Made by a program: the position numbers and the translations under genes. The notes beneath the pieces were generated by a model. It was not told the origin of the DNA and ran no database searches. It saw only the letters and a program-made list of their open reading frames with translations. From an uncultured Butyricicoccus sp. (GTDB taxonomy: Bacteria; Bacillota; Clostridia; Oscillospirales; Butyricicoccaceae), in assembly GCF_944381005.1 (NCBI RefSeq), contig NZ_CALWJM010000001.1, positions 186,001-250,000 of the forward strand: a DNA stretch of 64,000 nucleotides, given 5' to 3'. The stretch's first letter is position 1. Every line of letters begins with the position of its first letter. This document shows positions 42,147 through 50,677 of the stretch, in pieces.

Positions 42147-43277
42147 TTATCGTCTAAGCATCTTTGCGCCCGCTTCCAATCCGTCCAGCAAGGCATCAAT
42201 ATCTTGTGTTATGTTGAATGGCGCAAATGAAATACGCAGCGCACTGTCAATGCGCTTTTTGTCCAGCCCCATGGCACGCAAGACCGCACTTTCCTTGCCC
42301 TTGGAGCAAGCCGAACCCGCCGACACAAACACATCTTTGGATTCGAGCACGCGCAACATAACCTCACTTTTGCAGCCGGGCAGCGACAGATTGACCACAT
42401 GGGGCACGTCACCTTGCCCGTTCCACACAGCCCACGGCAACCGCTGTTCGACCTGTTCGATTAAGTAGGACTTGAGCGCCGCGACGTGCGCCACATCGTC
42501 TGCCATGTGTGCAGCGCGTATGCGACAAGCTTGCGCAAACGCGGCTATCTGCGGCATCGGCTCGGTGCCCGAACGGAAGCCGCTTTCCTGTCCCCCACCG
42601 ACTAGATAGGGCTGCAAATGCACCTCACGCTTTTTATAAAATGCGCCGATGCCCTTGGGCGCACCGATTTTGTGACCGCTCACGCTCATCAAGTCGCAAT
42701 TCCACTTCTTCGGTGTTAGCGGCACACGGAACAACCCCTGCACAGCATCTACATGAAACAGCGCCTGCGGATTGCGCCGCTTGAGTGCCGCGCCAATCTC
42801 CGCCACGGGCAGCACGGTTCCCACCTCATTGCTGACCAGCATCACCGATACCAGTGCAGTGTCGTCGCGCAGCGCATCTACAACCGCCTGTGCGGGCACA
42901 TGCCCGTCGGCTTGGGGCGCCACATAAGTGACTTCCCATCCCTGACTTTCCAGTCGTCGGCACGCCTGTATGGTGGCAGCGTGTTCGATGGCCGTGGTCA
43001 CAATATGCTTTCCGATATGACGGTTTTTTTGCGCCGCACCAAAAATGGCTGTATTGATGCCCTCGGTTCCGCCCGATGTAAAAAACAACTCGGCAGGCGT
43101 ACAGCCCATCGCTTGCGCCACCGTCTCCCGGCTTTCTTTTAAAAGCTGTGCCGCCGCAATGCCCATTTTGTGCAGCGACGACGGATTGCCGAACTGCTCG
43201 CACATGACCTGCTGCGCTATCTCTGCCGCTTCAGGCAAGGTGCGCGTGGTCGCCGCATTGTCTAAATAGTGAATCAT
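42147..43277 (-). CDS. Cysteine desulfurase, NifS/IscS family (NifZ-like partner of ThiI)
   Basis: A 376-residue class V aminotransferase-fold enzyme starting MIHYLDNAATTRTLPEAAE. The PLP lysine is in SVSGHKIGAPKG (K203). HVDAVQ carries the PLP-binding Asp, and the active-site cysteine loop is SAGSACSKGKES. It releases sulfur from cysteine as an enzyme persulfide. Pairing with a rhodanese-less ThiI in one operon matches the NifZ-ThiI pair of B. subtilis, which makes s4U8. AGGAGG ribosome binding site; near-consensus promoter at 43321-43349. Confidence 0.94.
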   Translation of the reverse strand: MIHYLDNAATTRTLPEAAEIAQQVMCEQFGNPSSLHKMGIAAAQLLKESRETVAQAMGCTPAELFFTSGGTEGINTAIFGAAQKNRHIGKHIVTTAIEHAATIQACRRLESQGWEVTYVAPQADGHVPAQAVVDALRDDTALVSVMLVSNEVGTVLPVAEIGAALKRRNPQALFHVDAVQGLFRVPLTPKKWNCDLMSVSGHKIGAPKGIGAFYKKREVHLQPYLVGGGQESGFRSGTEPMPQIAAFAQACRIRAAHMADDVAHVAALKSYLIEQVEQRLPWAVWNGQGDVPHVVNLSLPGCKSEVMLRVLESKDVFVSAGSACSKGKESAVLRAMGLDKKRIDSALRISFAPFNITQDIDALLDGLEAGAKMLRR

Positions 43278-43320
43278 CGGCAAATGCCTCCTGAATGTAT
43301 CGTTTTTTCTTTTATCTTTC

Positions 43321-43349
43321 ATTATACCAGCACTTTGCCCCCCTGCCAA
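43321..43349 (-). promoter_or_regulatory. Sigma-A promoter of the desulfurase-thiI operon
   Basis: On the minus strand TTGGCA (43344-43349), 17-base spacer, TATAAT (43321-43326). Confidence 0.75.
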
Positions 43350-43473
43350 CCATTTTCCACGTCCTGCCCATCCCTATCTACCTATCTCATGCAAAAACCC
43401 AATCTTTTTCCATTTCTTTTCCCACCAAACCTACAAAAATTACCGTTCTGTTCAATTTCCTGCCCGGCTGCTC
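43350..43473. other. Divergent intergenic spacer between the desulfurase and purA promoters
   Basis: Pyrimidine-rich on the plus strand, with no convincing open frame or repeat. Nothing recognised. Confidence 0.4.
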
Positions 43474-43502
43474 TTGTACTGCGCTTGCCCTTGCGGTATA
43501 AT
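43474..43502 (+). promoter_or_regulatory. Sigma-A promoter for purA
   Basis: TTGTAC (43474-43479), 17-base spacer, TATAAT (43497-43502). Confidence 0.75.
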
Positions 43503-43505
43503 AGA

Positions 43506-43594
43506 GATTGTTTGCTGGACTGATACAAAGACAGTGTCCGTCCACAGTAAACAATCTGTTCTTTTGTTCTTTTGTGGGGAATTTTCCTTCCCCT
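43506..43594 (+). promoter_or_regulatory. Structured purA leader with candidate attenuator
   Basis: GATTGTTTGCTG (43506-43517) pairs with CAGTAAACAATC (43545-43556) with one G-U wobble. It is directly followed by a U-rich stretch (43557-43573), as in a terminator. A second hairpin GGGGAA/TTCCCC (43576-43581, 43588-43593) precedes the ribosome binding site. It does not match the purine riboswitch core. Confidence 0.45.
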
Positions 43595-43635
43595 CTATGG
43601 TTTCATCTTTTTTATGTTGAAAGGGGCTTACAAAT

Positions 43636-44910
43636 ATGCCTGGCAAAGTAATTCTCGGTGCCCAGTGGGGCGATGAAGGCAAGGGTAAATTTATTGACAT
43701 TTTCGCAGCACATGCCGATTTGGTTGTGCGCAGTCAGGGCGGCAACAACGCCGGTCACACGGTTGTCGTTGATGGCGAAAAATATAAATTGCAGCTCATC
43801 CCTTCGGGTATCCTCTACCCCGACTGCGTCAACATCATCGGGCCTGGCGTTGTCGTTGACCCGCGCAACGTCCTGCGTGAAATCGACGGTTTGACCGAAA
43901 AGGGTGTGCGCACCGATAACCTGTTCATTGATGCCCGTTGCCATTGTATCCTGCCGTGGCACCTCGAACTCGATGCCCTGTCCGAAAAAGCGCGCGGCGG
44001 CGACGACATCGGTACCACCAAAAAAGGCATTGGCCCGACCTACATGGACAAGGCCGAGCGCATCGGTGTGCGTATGCACGATTTCGTTGACCCCAACCGC
44101 TTTGAAAACGTTATTCGCGCTGCCTGCTCCCGTAAAAACAAGGTCATCACTGGCGTTTACGGCGGTCAGCCCATCGACGTTGAAGCTGTACTGACCGAGT
44201 ACCGCGGTTATGCAGAACGCTTGCGCAGCCATGTGCGCGACACCTCCATTCTGACCTATGAGGCAGTCAAAGCTGGTAAATTTGTGCTGTTTGAGGGTGC
44301 TCAGGGCACGCTGCTTGACCTCGACATGGGCACTTACCCCTATGTCACCTCCTCGCATCCCATCGCGGGCGGCTGCTGCATTGGTTCTGGTGTTGGCCCC
44401 TCGGCTATCACCGACATCATGGGCATTTTCAAAAGCTACACCACCCGTGTCGGCAAAGGCCCCTTCCCCACCGAGCTGTTTGACAAGACCGGCGACTATA
44501 TCCGCGATGCCGGCGGTGAGTTCGGCACCGTCACCGGTCGTCCGCGCCGCACCGGCTGGTTTGACGCGGTGATTGCCCGCTATGCCGTGCGCGTCAACGG
44601 CCTGACCGAAATGGTCATCAATAAAATTGACCCGCTGCGTGGCCTGCCCAAGCTCAAAGTCTGCGTCGCCTATGAGCTTAACGGTCAGCGCTTGACCGAA
44701 TTCCCCGCCAACTTCGCAGACCTTGAACATTGCACCCCGGTCTATGAAGAATTTGACGGTTTTGATGAGGACATCACCGGCTGCCGCTCGTTTGATGAAC
44801 TGCCCGCTTCGGTTCAGTCCTATATCAAGGCACTGGAACGCATTTGCGATTGCCCCATCACTATGCTGGGCGTTGGCCCGGCGCGTGACCAAGTTATCAC
44901 CGTCAAGTAA
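43636..44910 (+). CDS. purA: Adenylosuccinate synthetase
   Basis: A 424-residue PurA. The GTP loop is GAQWGDEGKGK with catalytic D13; the catalytic His is in GGNNAGHTVV; TTKKGIGPTY and FEGAQGTLLDLDMGTYPYVTSS are family signatures; TGRPRRTGWFD lies in the IMP/Asp region. It joins IMP and aspartate using GTP, the first step toward AMP. AAAGGGG ribosome binding site. It is monocistronic, with a promoter, a 130-base structured leader and a terminator at 44944-44973. Confidence 0.98.
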   Translation: MPGKVILGAQWGDEGKGKFIDIFAAHADLVVRSQGGNNAGHTVVVDGEKYKLQLIPSGILYPDCVNIIGPGVVVDPRNVLREIDGLTEKGVRTDNLFIDARCHCILPWHLELDALSEKARGGDDIGTTKKGIGPTYMDKAERIGVRMHDFVDPNRFENVIRAACSRKNKVITGVYGGQPIDVEAVLTEYRGYAERLRSHVRDTSILTYEAVKAGKFVLFEGAQGTLLDLDMGTYPYVTSSHPIAGGCCIGSGVGPSAITDIMGIFKSYTTRVGKGPFPTELFDKTGDYIRDAGGEFGTVTGRPRRTGWFDAVIARYAVRVNGLTEMVINKIDPLRGLPKLKVCVAYELNGQRLTEFPANFADLEHCTPVYEEFDGFDEDITGCRSFDELPASVQSYIKALERICDCPITMLGVGPARDQVITVK

Positions 44911-44943
44911 CGCTCCAACACCCCAAAACTGAAACTTACTCAC

Positions 44944-44973
44944 AAAAAGACCTGCCAATCGGCAGGTCTTTTT
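44944..44973. terminator. Bidirectional terminator between purA and ymdB
   Basis: GACCTGCC (44949-44956) and GGCAGGTC (44961-44968) are flanked by an A-run and a T-run, serving both convergent genes. Confidence 0.9.
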
Positions 44974-44979
44974 CTTCTC

Positions 44980-45759
44980 TTAACCCATTGTCTCATACAC
45001 CGGCGTAACCGAACAGCACTTTCCACTCTTATCGTCAATCTCAAACACCGCACCCATCAGCGCAGTTTGTCCGGATGCCGCGCGGAATGGCTCGGTCAGG
45101 TCGCCGCGAAACATGGCAATCGACTGTTCAGGCTGTATGCCCAACACCGACCACACCGGCCCGGTCATGCCAATATCTGTCATATACCCGGTTCCCTTAG
45201 GATTGACGCGCGCATCAGCCGTCGGCACATGGGTATGTGTGCCATAGACTGCGCTGCACCGTCCGTCCAGATAAAACCCCATCGCCAATTTCTCACTGGT
45301 CGCACCGGCGTGAAACTCGCACACCACCCAGTCATATTTGCCCTTTTGCTCTTTCAAAATCCGGTCGGCACACAAAAACGGATTATCCGGCCCAAACGCC
45401 ATTTCACACCGTCCAATCAGATTCATCACCAACAGCCGCCTGCCTGCGCAGTCAAAAATCCCCCAGCCTCTGCCCGGTTGTTGGGGCGCCTGATTGGCTG
45501 GACGCAGAATATATGCACACTCATCCAAATACGGTACTATCTGCCGCTTATTGTAAACATGGTTGCCCAATGTCACCACATCGGCTCCGGCTGCAAACAA
45601 ATCATCGGCTTGGTCGGGCGTGATGCCTACCCCCGACGCATTTTCCCCGTTCACAATCGTAAAATCAATGCCATGCTGCTTTTTGACCTGCCGCAGCAGA
45701 CGGCGCACGGTTTCCAAGCCCGGTTTGGAGACAACGTCCCCAACTGCCAAAAGCTTCAT
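44980..45759 (-). CDS. ymdB: YmdB-family metallophosphoesterase
   Basis: A 259-residue calcineurin-like phosphoesterase. Metal ligands are visible as D8 (VGDVV), E39-N40 (NGENASG), N66-H67 (LGNHVYN), H150 region (CEFHAGAT) and GTHTHVPTAD. It matches YmdB, a 2',3'-cyclic nucleotide phosphodiesterase that influences biofilm gene expression and nanotube formation in B. subtilis. AAGGAGGG ribosome binding site. It follows prs, but a terminator stands between them; no clear promoter of its own was found. Confidence 0.92.
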   Translation of the reverse strand: MKLLAVGDVVSKPGLETVRRLLRQVKKQHGIDFTIVNGENASGVGITPDQADDLFAAGADVVTLGNHVYNKRQIVPYLDECAYILRPANQAPQQPGRGWGIFDCAGRRLLVMNLIGRCEMAFGPDNPFLCADRILKEQKGKYDWVVCEFHAGATSEKLAMGFYLDGRCSAVYGTHTHVPTADARVNPKGTGYMTDIGMTGPVWSVLGIQPEQSIAMFRGDLTEPFRAASGQTALMGAVFEIDDKSGKCCSVTPVYETMG

Positions 45760-45781
45760 ATTCCCTCCTTGTCGTCACAGC

Positions 45782-45811
45782 AAAAGAGGCGTGCTACAAA
45801 GCCGCCTCTTT
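45782..45811 (-). terminator. Terminator after prs
   Basis: AAAGAGGCG (45783-45791) pairs with CGCCTCTTT (45803-45811); the minus strand continues with TTTT. Confidence 0.75.
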
Positions 45812-45847
45812 CGCCAATTCCATATAAACTTGTTCCGTCTTATCGAC

Positions 45848-46807
45848 TTAGTCGAACAGAGGCGAAACCGAAACTTCTTCATAAATGCGCGCAATCGCTT
45901 CGGTAAAGACCGGCGCAACCTGAAGAACATGAATCTTGTCAATCATCTTTTCCTGCGGCAGTGCAATGGTGTCCAGCAGGGTCAAGGTCTTAATCGGGCT
46001 GTTCTGGATGCGCTCAATCGCCGGGCCAGACAGTACACCGTGGGTTGCACAAGCGTGGATTTCAGTTGCACCACCCTTTTCAACCAGCGCTTCGGCTGCG
46101 TGTACCAGCGTGCCCGCAGTGTCAATCAGGTCATCCACCAGCATAACCTTCTTGCCGCGCACATCGCCAATGATGTTCATAACCTCAGATACATTTGCCT
46201 TGGGACGGCGCTTGTCGATGATGGCAAGCGGCAAGTCGAGCTTCTCGGCAAACTTACGCGCACGGTTGACCGAACCAAGGTCAGGGGAAACAATGACCAA
46301 ATCATCGCGGTTTAAGCCAAATGTACCGGCAAAATGCGGAATGAGCACCGATGCGCCCATCATGTTATCTACCGGAATATTGAAGAAGCCCTGAATCTGA
46401 GTTGCGTGCAAATCCATCGTCAGCACGCGGTCTGCACCCGCAGTGGTCAGCAGGTCTGCCACCAGCTTAGCCGAAATCGGGTCACGCGCCTTGTTCTTGC
46501 GGTCCTGACGCGCGTAGCCAAAATAGGGCATAACCGCTGTGATACGGCCAGCCGATGCACGACGGCAGGCATCAATCATAATCAGCAATTCCATCAGGTT
46601 GTTGTTGACCGGCTCACAGGTAGACTGAATCAGGAACACGTCCGAACCGCGCACCGACTCACCGATGGAAACCGAAATTTCACCGTCAGAAAACGTGCTG
46701 ACAGTCGCCTTGCCGAGCGGCAGTCCCAGTGCGGAAGAAATCTGCATGGCAAGAGCCGGATGGGAATTACCGCAGAAAATCTTGATATTTTTACCGTGAG
46801 AAATCAT
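45848..46807 (-). CDS. prs: Ribose-phosphate pyrophosphokinase
   Basis: A 319-residue class I PRPP synthetase from the ATG at 46807 ([20 protein letters not shown]), after [49 protein letters not shown] and the PRPP loop [13 protein letters not shown] are all present. It makes PRPP from ribose 5-phosphate and ATP for nucleotide, histidine and tryptophan synthesis. It follows glmU as in B. subtilis (glmU-prs), with 82 bases between the genes. Confidence 0.97.
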   Translation of the reverse strand: MISHGKNIKIFCGNSHPALAMQISSALGLPLGKATVSTFSDGEISVSIGESVRGSDVFLIQSTCEPVNNNLMELLIMIDACRRASAGRITAVMPYFGYARQDRKNKARDPISAKLVADLLTTAGADRVLTMDLHATQIQGFFNIPVDNMMGASVLIPHFAGTFGLNRDDLVIVSPDLGSVNRARKFAEKLDLPLAIIDKRRPKANVSEVMNIIGDVRGKKVMLVDDLIDTAGTLVHAAEALVEKGGATEIHACATHGVLSGPAIERIQNSPIKTLTLLDTIALPQEKMIDKIHVLQVAPVFTEAIARIYEEVSVSPLFD

Positions 46808-46889
46808 TTTTATTGTACCCCCTGCGTACACTGTTCCATATTCTTGGTATTTTTGGATATTTGATTCATAACAAAAAACAAAAAGCCGT

Positions 46890-48032
46890 TTACTTCTTTT
46901 CCTGTTCCATGCGTGCGCGGCGCTTGTCGTTCCACTCGTCGATAACGGTCTGACGTGCGCGGCCAACGACCAAAACACCATCGGGCACATCCTTTGTCAC
47001 CGTCGTGCCCGCACCGGTAAAGACGCGGTCGCCGAGCGATACCGGCGCAATCAAGTTGGTATTGCATCCAATAAAGCAATCATCGCCGATGTTGGTGTGG
47101 AACTTATGATACCCGTCGTAATTGACGATGACCGTGCCGCAGCCAAAGTTGACACGCTCACCAACCGTCGCATCTCCAATGTAGGTCAGATGCGAAACCT
47201 TGGTTCCGTTGCCGATTTCAGCCTTTTTCAGCTCGACAAAGTCGCCAATGCGGGTCTTGTTGCCAATGGAACAGCCCGGACGAATATAGGCGAACGGGCC
47301 GACGGTGGCATCCGAACCAACCGCACTTTCATAAATCTGAGAAGAATTGACCTGTGTACGGTCGCCAACACTGGCCTGTTCCAGCAACGTGTTCGGACCG
47401 ATGGTGCAACCGCTGCCGATGGTGCAGCCGCCGCGAATGATGGTGCCGGGCAAGATGACCGTTCCCGCGCCGATTTTGGCATCGGGTGCAATATAGACGC
47501 TGTCCGGTGCAAAAATCTGTACACCAGCCGCAATATGACGCATATTGATGCGGGTACACAGGCGCTTTTGCGCTTCAAAAGCAGACATGCCGTCGGTGAC
47601 GGCTACGACCGGCTCACACAGCACAGCTTCGGCAGTTTTTCCAGACGCAATGGCTGTGTTGACCGCTTCAATGAGGTCGCCCGTCCCCAGTGCTTTGGCG
47701 GCCTCAGTGCGCGCACAGACTACGGGCACGGTGTCGGGTGCAAGGCGCACGATGGCATCCGCCGCGTCACGCTGCGGCATCCGACAAACAAAAACAGTGA
47801 AGTCCGCACCGATTGCCAGATGGCTTTCCACCAGGCGCTTGTACTCGGCTGCGGTCAGTTCAGGGCAAGGTGCATCAATCAGCAGGACATGGTCGCCCGC
47901 CGTCTCCATAACACCTTCCGCCAATCCTGCTTCTGCCAGCGCGTTTTTGACCCATGCGCCTGCGCTGCGAAACAGCACAGGAGTTTCATAGACCTTTTGC
48001 GCGCCGCGCAGTATCGTCGTAATTTGGCTCAT
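46890..48032 (-). CDS. glmU: GlmU homologue with vestigial N-terminal domain; glucosamine-1-phosphate N-acetyltransferase
   Basis: A 380-residue protein, some 70-80 residues shorter than usual GlmU. The C-terminal left-handed beta helix (about 170-360) keeps acetyltransferase residues: R251 in YIRPG, K269 in ELKKAE, H281 in VSHLTY, N304 in VNYDG and K310. The linker [23 protein letters not shown] aligns with the GlmU interdomain helix. The N-terminal part (about 1-145) lacks the LAAGxGTRM nucleotide loop and is shortened; only [14 protein letters not shown] resembles the former metal site. It should acetylate glucosamine 1-phosphate but probably cannot make UDP-GlcNAc. Position before prs supports the GlmU identity. 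Confidence 0.85.
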   Translation of the reverse strand: MSQITTILRGAQKVYETPVLFRSAGAWVKNALAEAGLAEGVMETAGDHVLLIDAPCPELTAAEYKRLVESHLAIGADFTVFVCRMPQRDAADAIVRLAPDTVPVVCARTEAAKALGTGDLIEAVNTAIASGKTAEAVLCEPVVAVTDGMSAFEAQKRLCTRINMRHIAAGVQIFAPDSVYIAPDAKIGAGTVILPGTIIRGGCTIGSGCTIGPNTLLEQASVGDRTQVNSSQIYESAVGSDATVGPFAYIRPGCSIGNKTRIGDFVELKKAEIGNGTKVSHLTYIGDATVGERVNFGCGTVIVNYDGYHKFHTNIGDDCFIGCNTNLIAPVSLGDRVFTGAGTTVTKDVPDGVLVVGRARQTVIDEWNDKRRARMEQEKK

Positions 48033-48074
48033 GAAATTAGTCCTTTCAATTTCCGTCTTGAGGCGCGTGAAAGC

Positions 48075-48097
48075 GCCCATACCAATCCGCATATAAT
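48075..48097. other. Start of the divergent glmU / dnaD-like intergenic region
   Basis: The 311-base gap between the glmU and dnaD-like starts holds two divergent promoters (listed) and an inverted repeat TGGACA/TGTCCA (48175-48180, 48192-48197). No gene was recognised. Confidence 0.35.
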
Positions 48098-48100
48098 TAT

Positions 48101-48130
48101 ACTATAACCCCGCACGAATTTCACCGTCAA
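48101..48130 (-). promoter_or_regulatory. Candidate sigma-A promoter for glmU-prs
   Basis: On the minus strand TTGACG (48125-48130), 18-base spacer, TATAGT (48101-48106). Confidence 0.55.
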
Positions 48131-48226
48131 ATTGAGAAAATTTATGAGGAAATTTCTGTGGGTTATACGCCCTTTGGACAAATTGCACGAATGTCCACCC
48201 CAAAACGACACCTTTCGCACCCCCTC

Positions 48227-48255
48227 TTGCGCACCGCTCCAAAACACGCTATAAT
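48227..48255 (+). promoter_or_regulatory. Sigma-A promoter for the dnaD-like operon
   Basis: TTGCGC (48227-48232), 17-base spacer, TATAAT (48250-48255). Confidence 0.65.
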
Positions 48256-48343
48256 AAAAAAGAAACTTTTTTTGCATCGTTTCGCGCCGCCCCGACACCG
48301 TATAGGGCGGCATTTTCCATCTTTTTTCTGTCTGGAGGTATCC

Positions 48344-49315
48344 ATGAGCCTTGCATCTCTGCTGATGCCGGAAGGCGAGCTTGCTGTTATCCGTTGCGAA
48401 ACGGCAGATAAGCTCATTCAGTGCGGCGACGGCGATGCCGCGCTGTTATATCTATATGTCATTCGCCGCGGGTCTGCCTTTGATGAAGCACAAGCCATGC
48501 GCGATTTGCACCTGTCCAAAGAGCGCTTTGACCGCGCCAGCTTCACGCTGACCGGCCTTGCCATCGCACAATCTCCCACTGCCGCCGAACTCAGCCCCCC
48601 TACCGCACCGCGTTACACCGCCGCCGAGCTGCGCACCGCCCGTGCAAATGACCACCGCTTTGCCGCCATCTGCGACACCGCTGAGGGAATTTTGGGTCGT
48701 CCGCTGACCGAAACGCTGCTGCGCACTCTATATACCGTCTATGACTTCATGGCATTGCCCGCCGATGTCATCATTGAGCTGCTCAGCTATCTGGGACGTG
48801 ACCGCGGCTCGCTGCGCGGCCGCGATGTCGAGCGCGAAGCCTGCATCTGGGTGGACAAGCGTATTTTGACCCCCGCTGATGCACAACGCTATCTAGCCGA
48901 AGTCGAAGCCGAAAAACCACTGAGGCAAGCGCTTTTTCAGGCGCTGGGTGTGGTTGGGCGCAACCCCACTACCCCCGAGCGCGCACTGGTCAAGCTGTGT
49001 CTGGAAAAGCACTTCCCACCCGAAACCGTTTCACTCGCTATGTCCCGTATGCGGCGCAACATTGGAGAATTTTCAGCCAGCTATCTGCGCAAAATGCTGG
49101 GTGCATGGGACCAGAAAGGCGTGCACACGGTCGCTGAAATCACCGCACTAGAACCCGAAATCACCCGCAAGCCGAACACCGACGCTTCGGTCAATCAGCC
49201 GCCCTTTGGCACCGGACAACCTGCCGCCACATCGTCTGACCAATTGGCCGACTGGGAGAAAACTTGGTTGGCCGAGGTCAAGCGCCGCCGCGCCAAACAA
49301 CAGGAGAGTCGATAA
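48344..49315 (+). CDS. DnaD-domain replication initiation protein
   Basis: A 323-residue protein from the ATG at 48344 (MSLASLLMPEGELAVIRC) after CTGGAGG; the upstream frame crosses the promoter and was rejected. Two DnaD/DnaB_2-like helical domains are visible. One (about 91-160) contains RPLTETLLRTLYTVYDFMAL and IIELLSYLG; a second (about 205-265) ends ASYLRKMLGAWDQKGV, with the YLRKxLxxW pattern. A charged low-complexity tail follows. DnaD/DnaB proteins remodel DnaA-bound origin DNA and recruit the helicase loader. Its stop is four bases from a DnaC/DnaI-like gene, fitting a helicase-loading pair. Confidence 0.88.
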   Translation: MSLASLLMPEGELAVIRCETADKLIQCGDGDAALLYLYVIRRGSAFDEAQAMRDLHLSKERFDRASFTLTGLAIAQSPTAAELSPPTAPRYTAAELRTARANDHRFAAICDTAEGILGRPLTETLLRTLYTVYDFMALPADVIIELLSYLGRDRGSLRGRDVEREACIWVDKRILTPADAQRYLAEVEAEKPLRQALFQALGVVGRNPTTPERALVKLCLEKHFPPETVSLAMSRMRRNIGEFSASYLRKMLGAWDQKGVHTVAEITALEPEITRKPNTDASVNQPPFGTGQPAATSSDQLADWEKTWLAEVKRRRAKQQESR

Positions 49316-49318
49316 TTT

Positions 49319-50317
49319 ATGCGCTATAACAAAGAAATCCTGTCCGCTGTCCTGCGCGACATGGAACGCGAACACACCGCCCGCGCCGAGCAGTTTGCTG
49401 CGCGCCGTGCTGAGGTATATGCCCATTTACCGCGTGTACACGAAATCGACCGCGCACTGTCTAACACGGCTGCCGCCGTGCTGCACGCTGCCCTTGCATC
49501 GGGCAATGACCCGACCGCTGCGGTCGAACAACTCAAAACCCGCAATCTGGAACTACAAGCCGAACGCCGTCGCCTGCTGATACAAGGCGGTTACGCGCCC
49601 GATTACCTCGATGAAACACCGCTGTGTCCTGCGTGCGGCGATGCCGGTTACATCGGCACTCAGCCATGTGCCTGTCTCAAGGCACGCTATGCCGAGCGTT
49701 TAACCCAAGAACTATCCACCAGCCTACCCATTCACGACCAGAACTTTGAGCACTTCCGCATGGACTACTATTCTTCGACCCCTGATGCCCGAATAGGCAT
49801 ATCTGCACGCGAAAATATGGAATATAATCTGTCAGTCTGCCGCACTTATGCTGATAACTTTTCCCTACACGCCCCCAATCTATTGCTGTACGGCTCGACC
49901 GGTCTTGGAAAAACTTTCCTGTCATCCTGTATTGCAAAGGTCGTATCGGAAAAGGGATTCTCTGTCGCCTATGACACGGCAATCCGTATTTTTTCCAGCT
50001 ATGAAAGTGTCAAGTTTAGTTCTGTCGATGCCGCTGATGCCGCGCGCCGTATTCGCAAGTATGAACAATGTGACCTGCTCATTGTGGACGACCTCGGCAC
50101 CGAAATGGCGACCGCTTTCACAACTTCCGCCCTGTATGGTCTGCTGGCCGACCGTCTCATGCACCGCCGTCCCATGATTATCAACACCAACCTGCTTCCT
50201 GCCGCACTGGAGACTCGTTACTCGCCTGCTATTGCTTCACGCTTAATTGGGGAATTTAAACAACTGCGCTTTTTCGGCGATGATATCCGCGCTCAAAAAT
50301 GCCTGCACGGCCTCTAA
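49319..50317 (+). CDS. DnaC/DnaI-like helicase loader ATPase
   Basis: A 332-residue AAA+ protein. The N-terminal helical part carries a zinc-type cluster CPACGDAGYIGTQPCAC (about residues 98-114). The ATPase domain has Walker A YGSTGLGKTF, Walker B DLLIVDDLG, sensor 1 INTNLLP and an arginine-finger-like IASRLIGEF. DnaI/DnaC proteins load the replicative helicase DnaB/DnaC onto origin DNA. Translational coupling to the DnaD-domain gene (three bases between stop and start) supports this. GGAGAG lies ahead of the start. A terminator at 50541-50567 follows after a 220-base untranslated stretch. Confidence 0.92.
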   Translation: MRYNKEILSAVLRDMEREHTARAEQFAARRAEVYAHLPRVHEIDRALSNTAAAVLHAALASGNDPTAAVEQLKTRNLELQAERRRLLIQGGYAPDYLDETPLCPACGDAGYIGTQPCACLKARYAERLTQELSTSLPIHDQNFEHFRMDYYSSTPDARIGISARENMEYNLSVCRTYADNFSLHAPNLLLYGSTGLGKTFLSSCIAKVVSEKGFSVAYDTAIRIFSSYESVKFSSVDAADAARRIRKYEQCDLLIVDDLGTEMATAFTTSALYGLLADRLMHRRPMIINTNLLPAALETRYSPAIASRLIGEFKQLRFFGDDIRAQKCLHGL

Positions 50318-50417
50318 TCATCGCCCTGCAAAAAACTGTTCATAATTGTGCACAACGGGATACAAAAGGTTCACAGGTCGTTTAAATTTTATTCACATAT
50401 CCAGGTGTGTTCCGGGG

Positions 50418-50567
50418 TATACTATGTACATCAGCAAGGGATGCCGCAAACCCTTCCTGATAGATGAAATGCCATCATTCTTTCAAATGTTTCTTTACCC
50501 CCCTATTTTTCACCCCCCTTATTTTGTGAGACAACCAGCAAAAGCCCGCTCGAAAGAGCGGGTTTTT
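50418..50567 (+). ncRNA. Candidate small RNA or long 3' UTR with C-rich motifs
   Basis: The region between a possible TATACT box (50418-50423) and the terminator contains two near-copies of a CCCCCCT(T)ATTTT motif around 50500-50526. C-rich unpaired motifs ahead of a strong terminator are typical of Firmicute small RNAs that pair with Shine-Dalgarno sequences. The -35 is poor, so this may simply be the dnaC-like 3' UTR. Confidence 0.25.
50541..50567 (+). terminator. Terminator after the helicase-loader operon
   Basis: CCCGCTC (50545-50551), GAAA tetraloop, GAGCGGG (50556-50562), then TTTTT. Confidence 0.9.
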
Positions 50568-50617
50568 GCTATGTGCCTATTCCAACACATTCCCAAGATA
50601 TACGCCGGTTTTTGTCG

Positions 50618-50646
50618 TTGCAATCACAAAACTGCACTGATATAAT
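50618..50646 (+). promoter_or_regulatory. Sigma-A promoter for the SbcD/YhaO-like gene
   Basis: TTGCAA (50618-50623), 17-base spacer, TATAAT (50641-50646). Confidence 0.75.
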
Positions 50647-50677
50647 GAGGATGATATCTGAAGGAGGTTTTACCCCG

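Noticed and set aside
40918-42468. A 516-residue plus-strand frame over thiI and the start of the cysteine desulfurase region
   Set aside because: It is antisense to two well-conserved genes, with low-complexity, His- and Arg-rich content.
43503-43635. Purine riboswitch in the purA leader
   Set aside because: The leader is structured, but the conserved three-way-junction core of the purine riboswitch is not present.
43612-44958. A 448-residue open frame antisense to purA
   Set aside because: It mirrors PurA on the opposite strand, has no family-like sequence and no ribosome binding site; long antisense frames are common here because of codon bias.
46890-48092. Frameshift or truncation artefact explaining the short GlmU N-terminus
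   Set aside because: No nucleotidyltransferase-like sequence was seen in the other frames or upstream; the upstream DNA has a promoter and the opposite-strand gene.
48175-48197. TGGACA-N11-TGTCCA inverted repeat between glmU and dnaD-like promoters
   Set aside because: Only six-base arms in a short stretch; could be chance, and no regulator could be named.
50346-50645. A 99-residue frame between the dnaC-like gene and the YhaO-like gene
   Set aside because: It runs through a strong terminator and ends inside the -10 of the next promoter, so it is unlikely to be translated.
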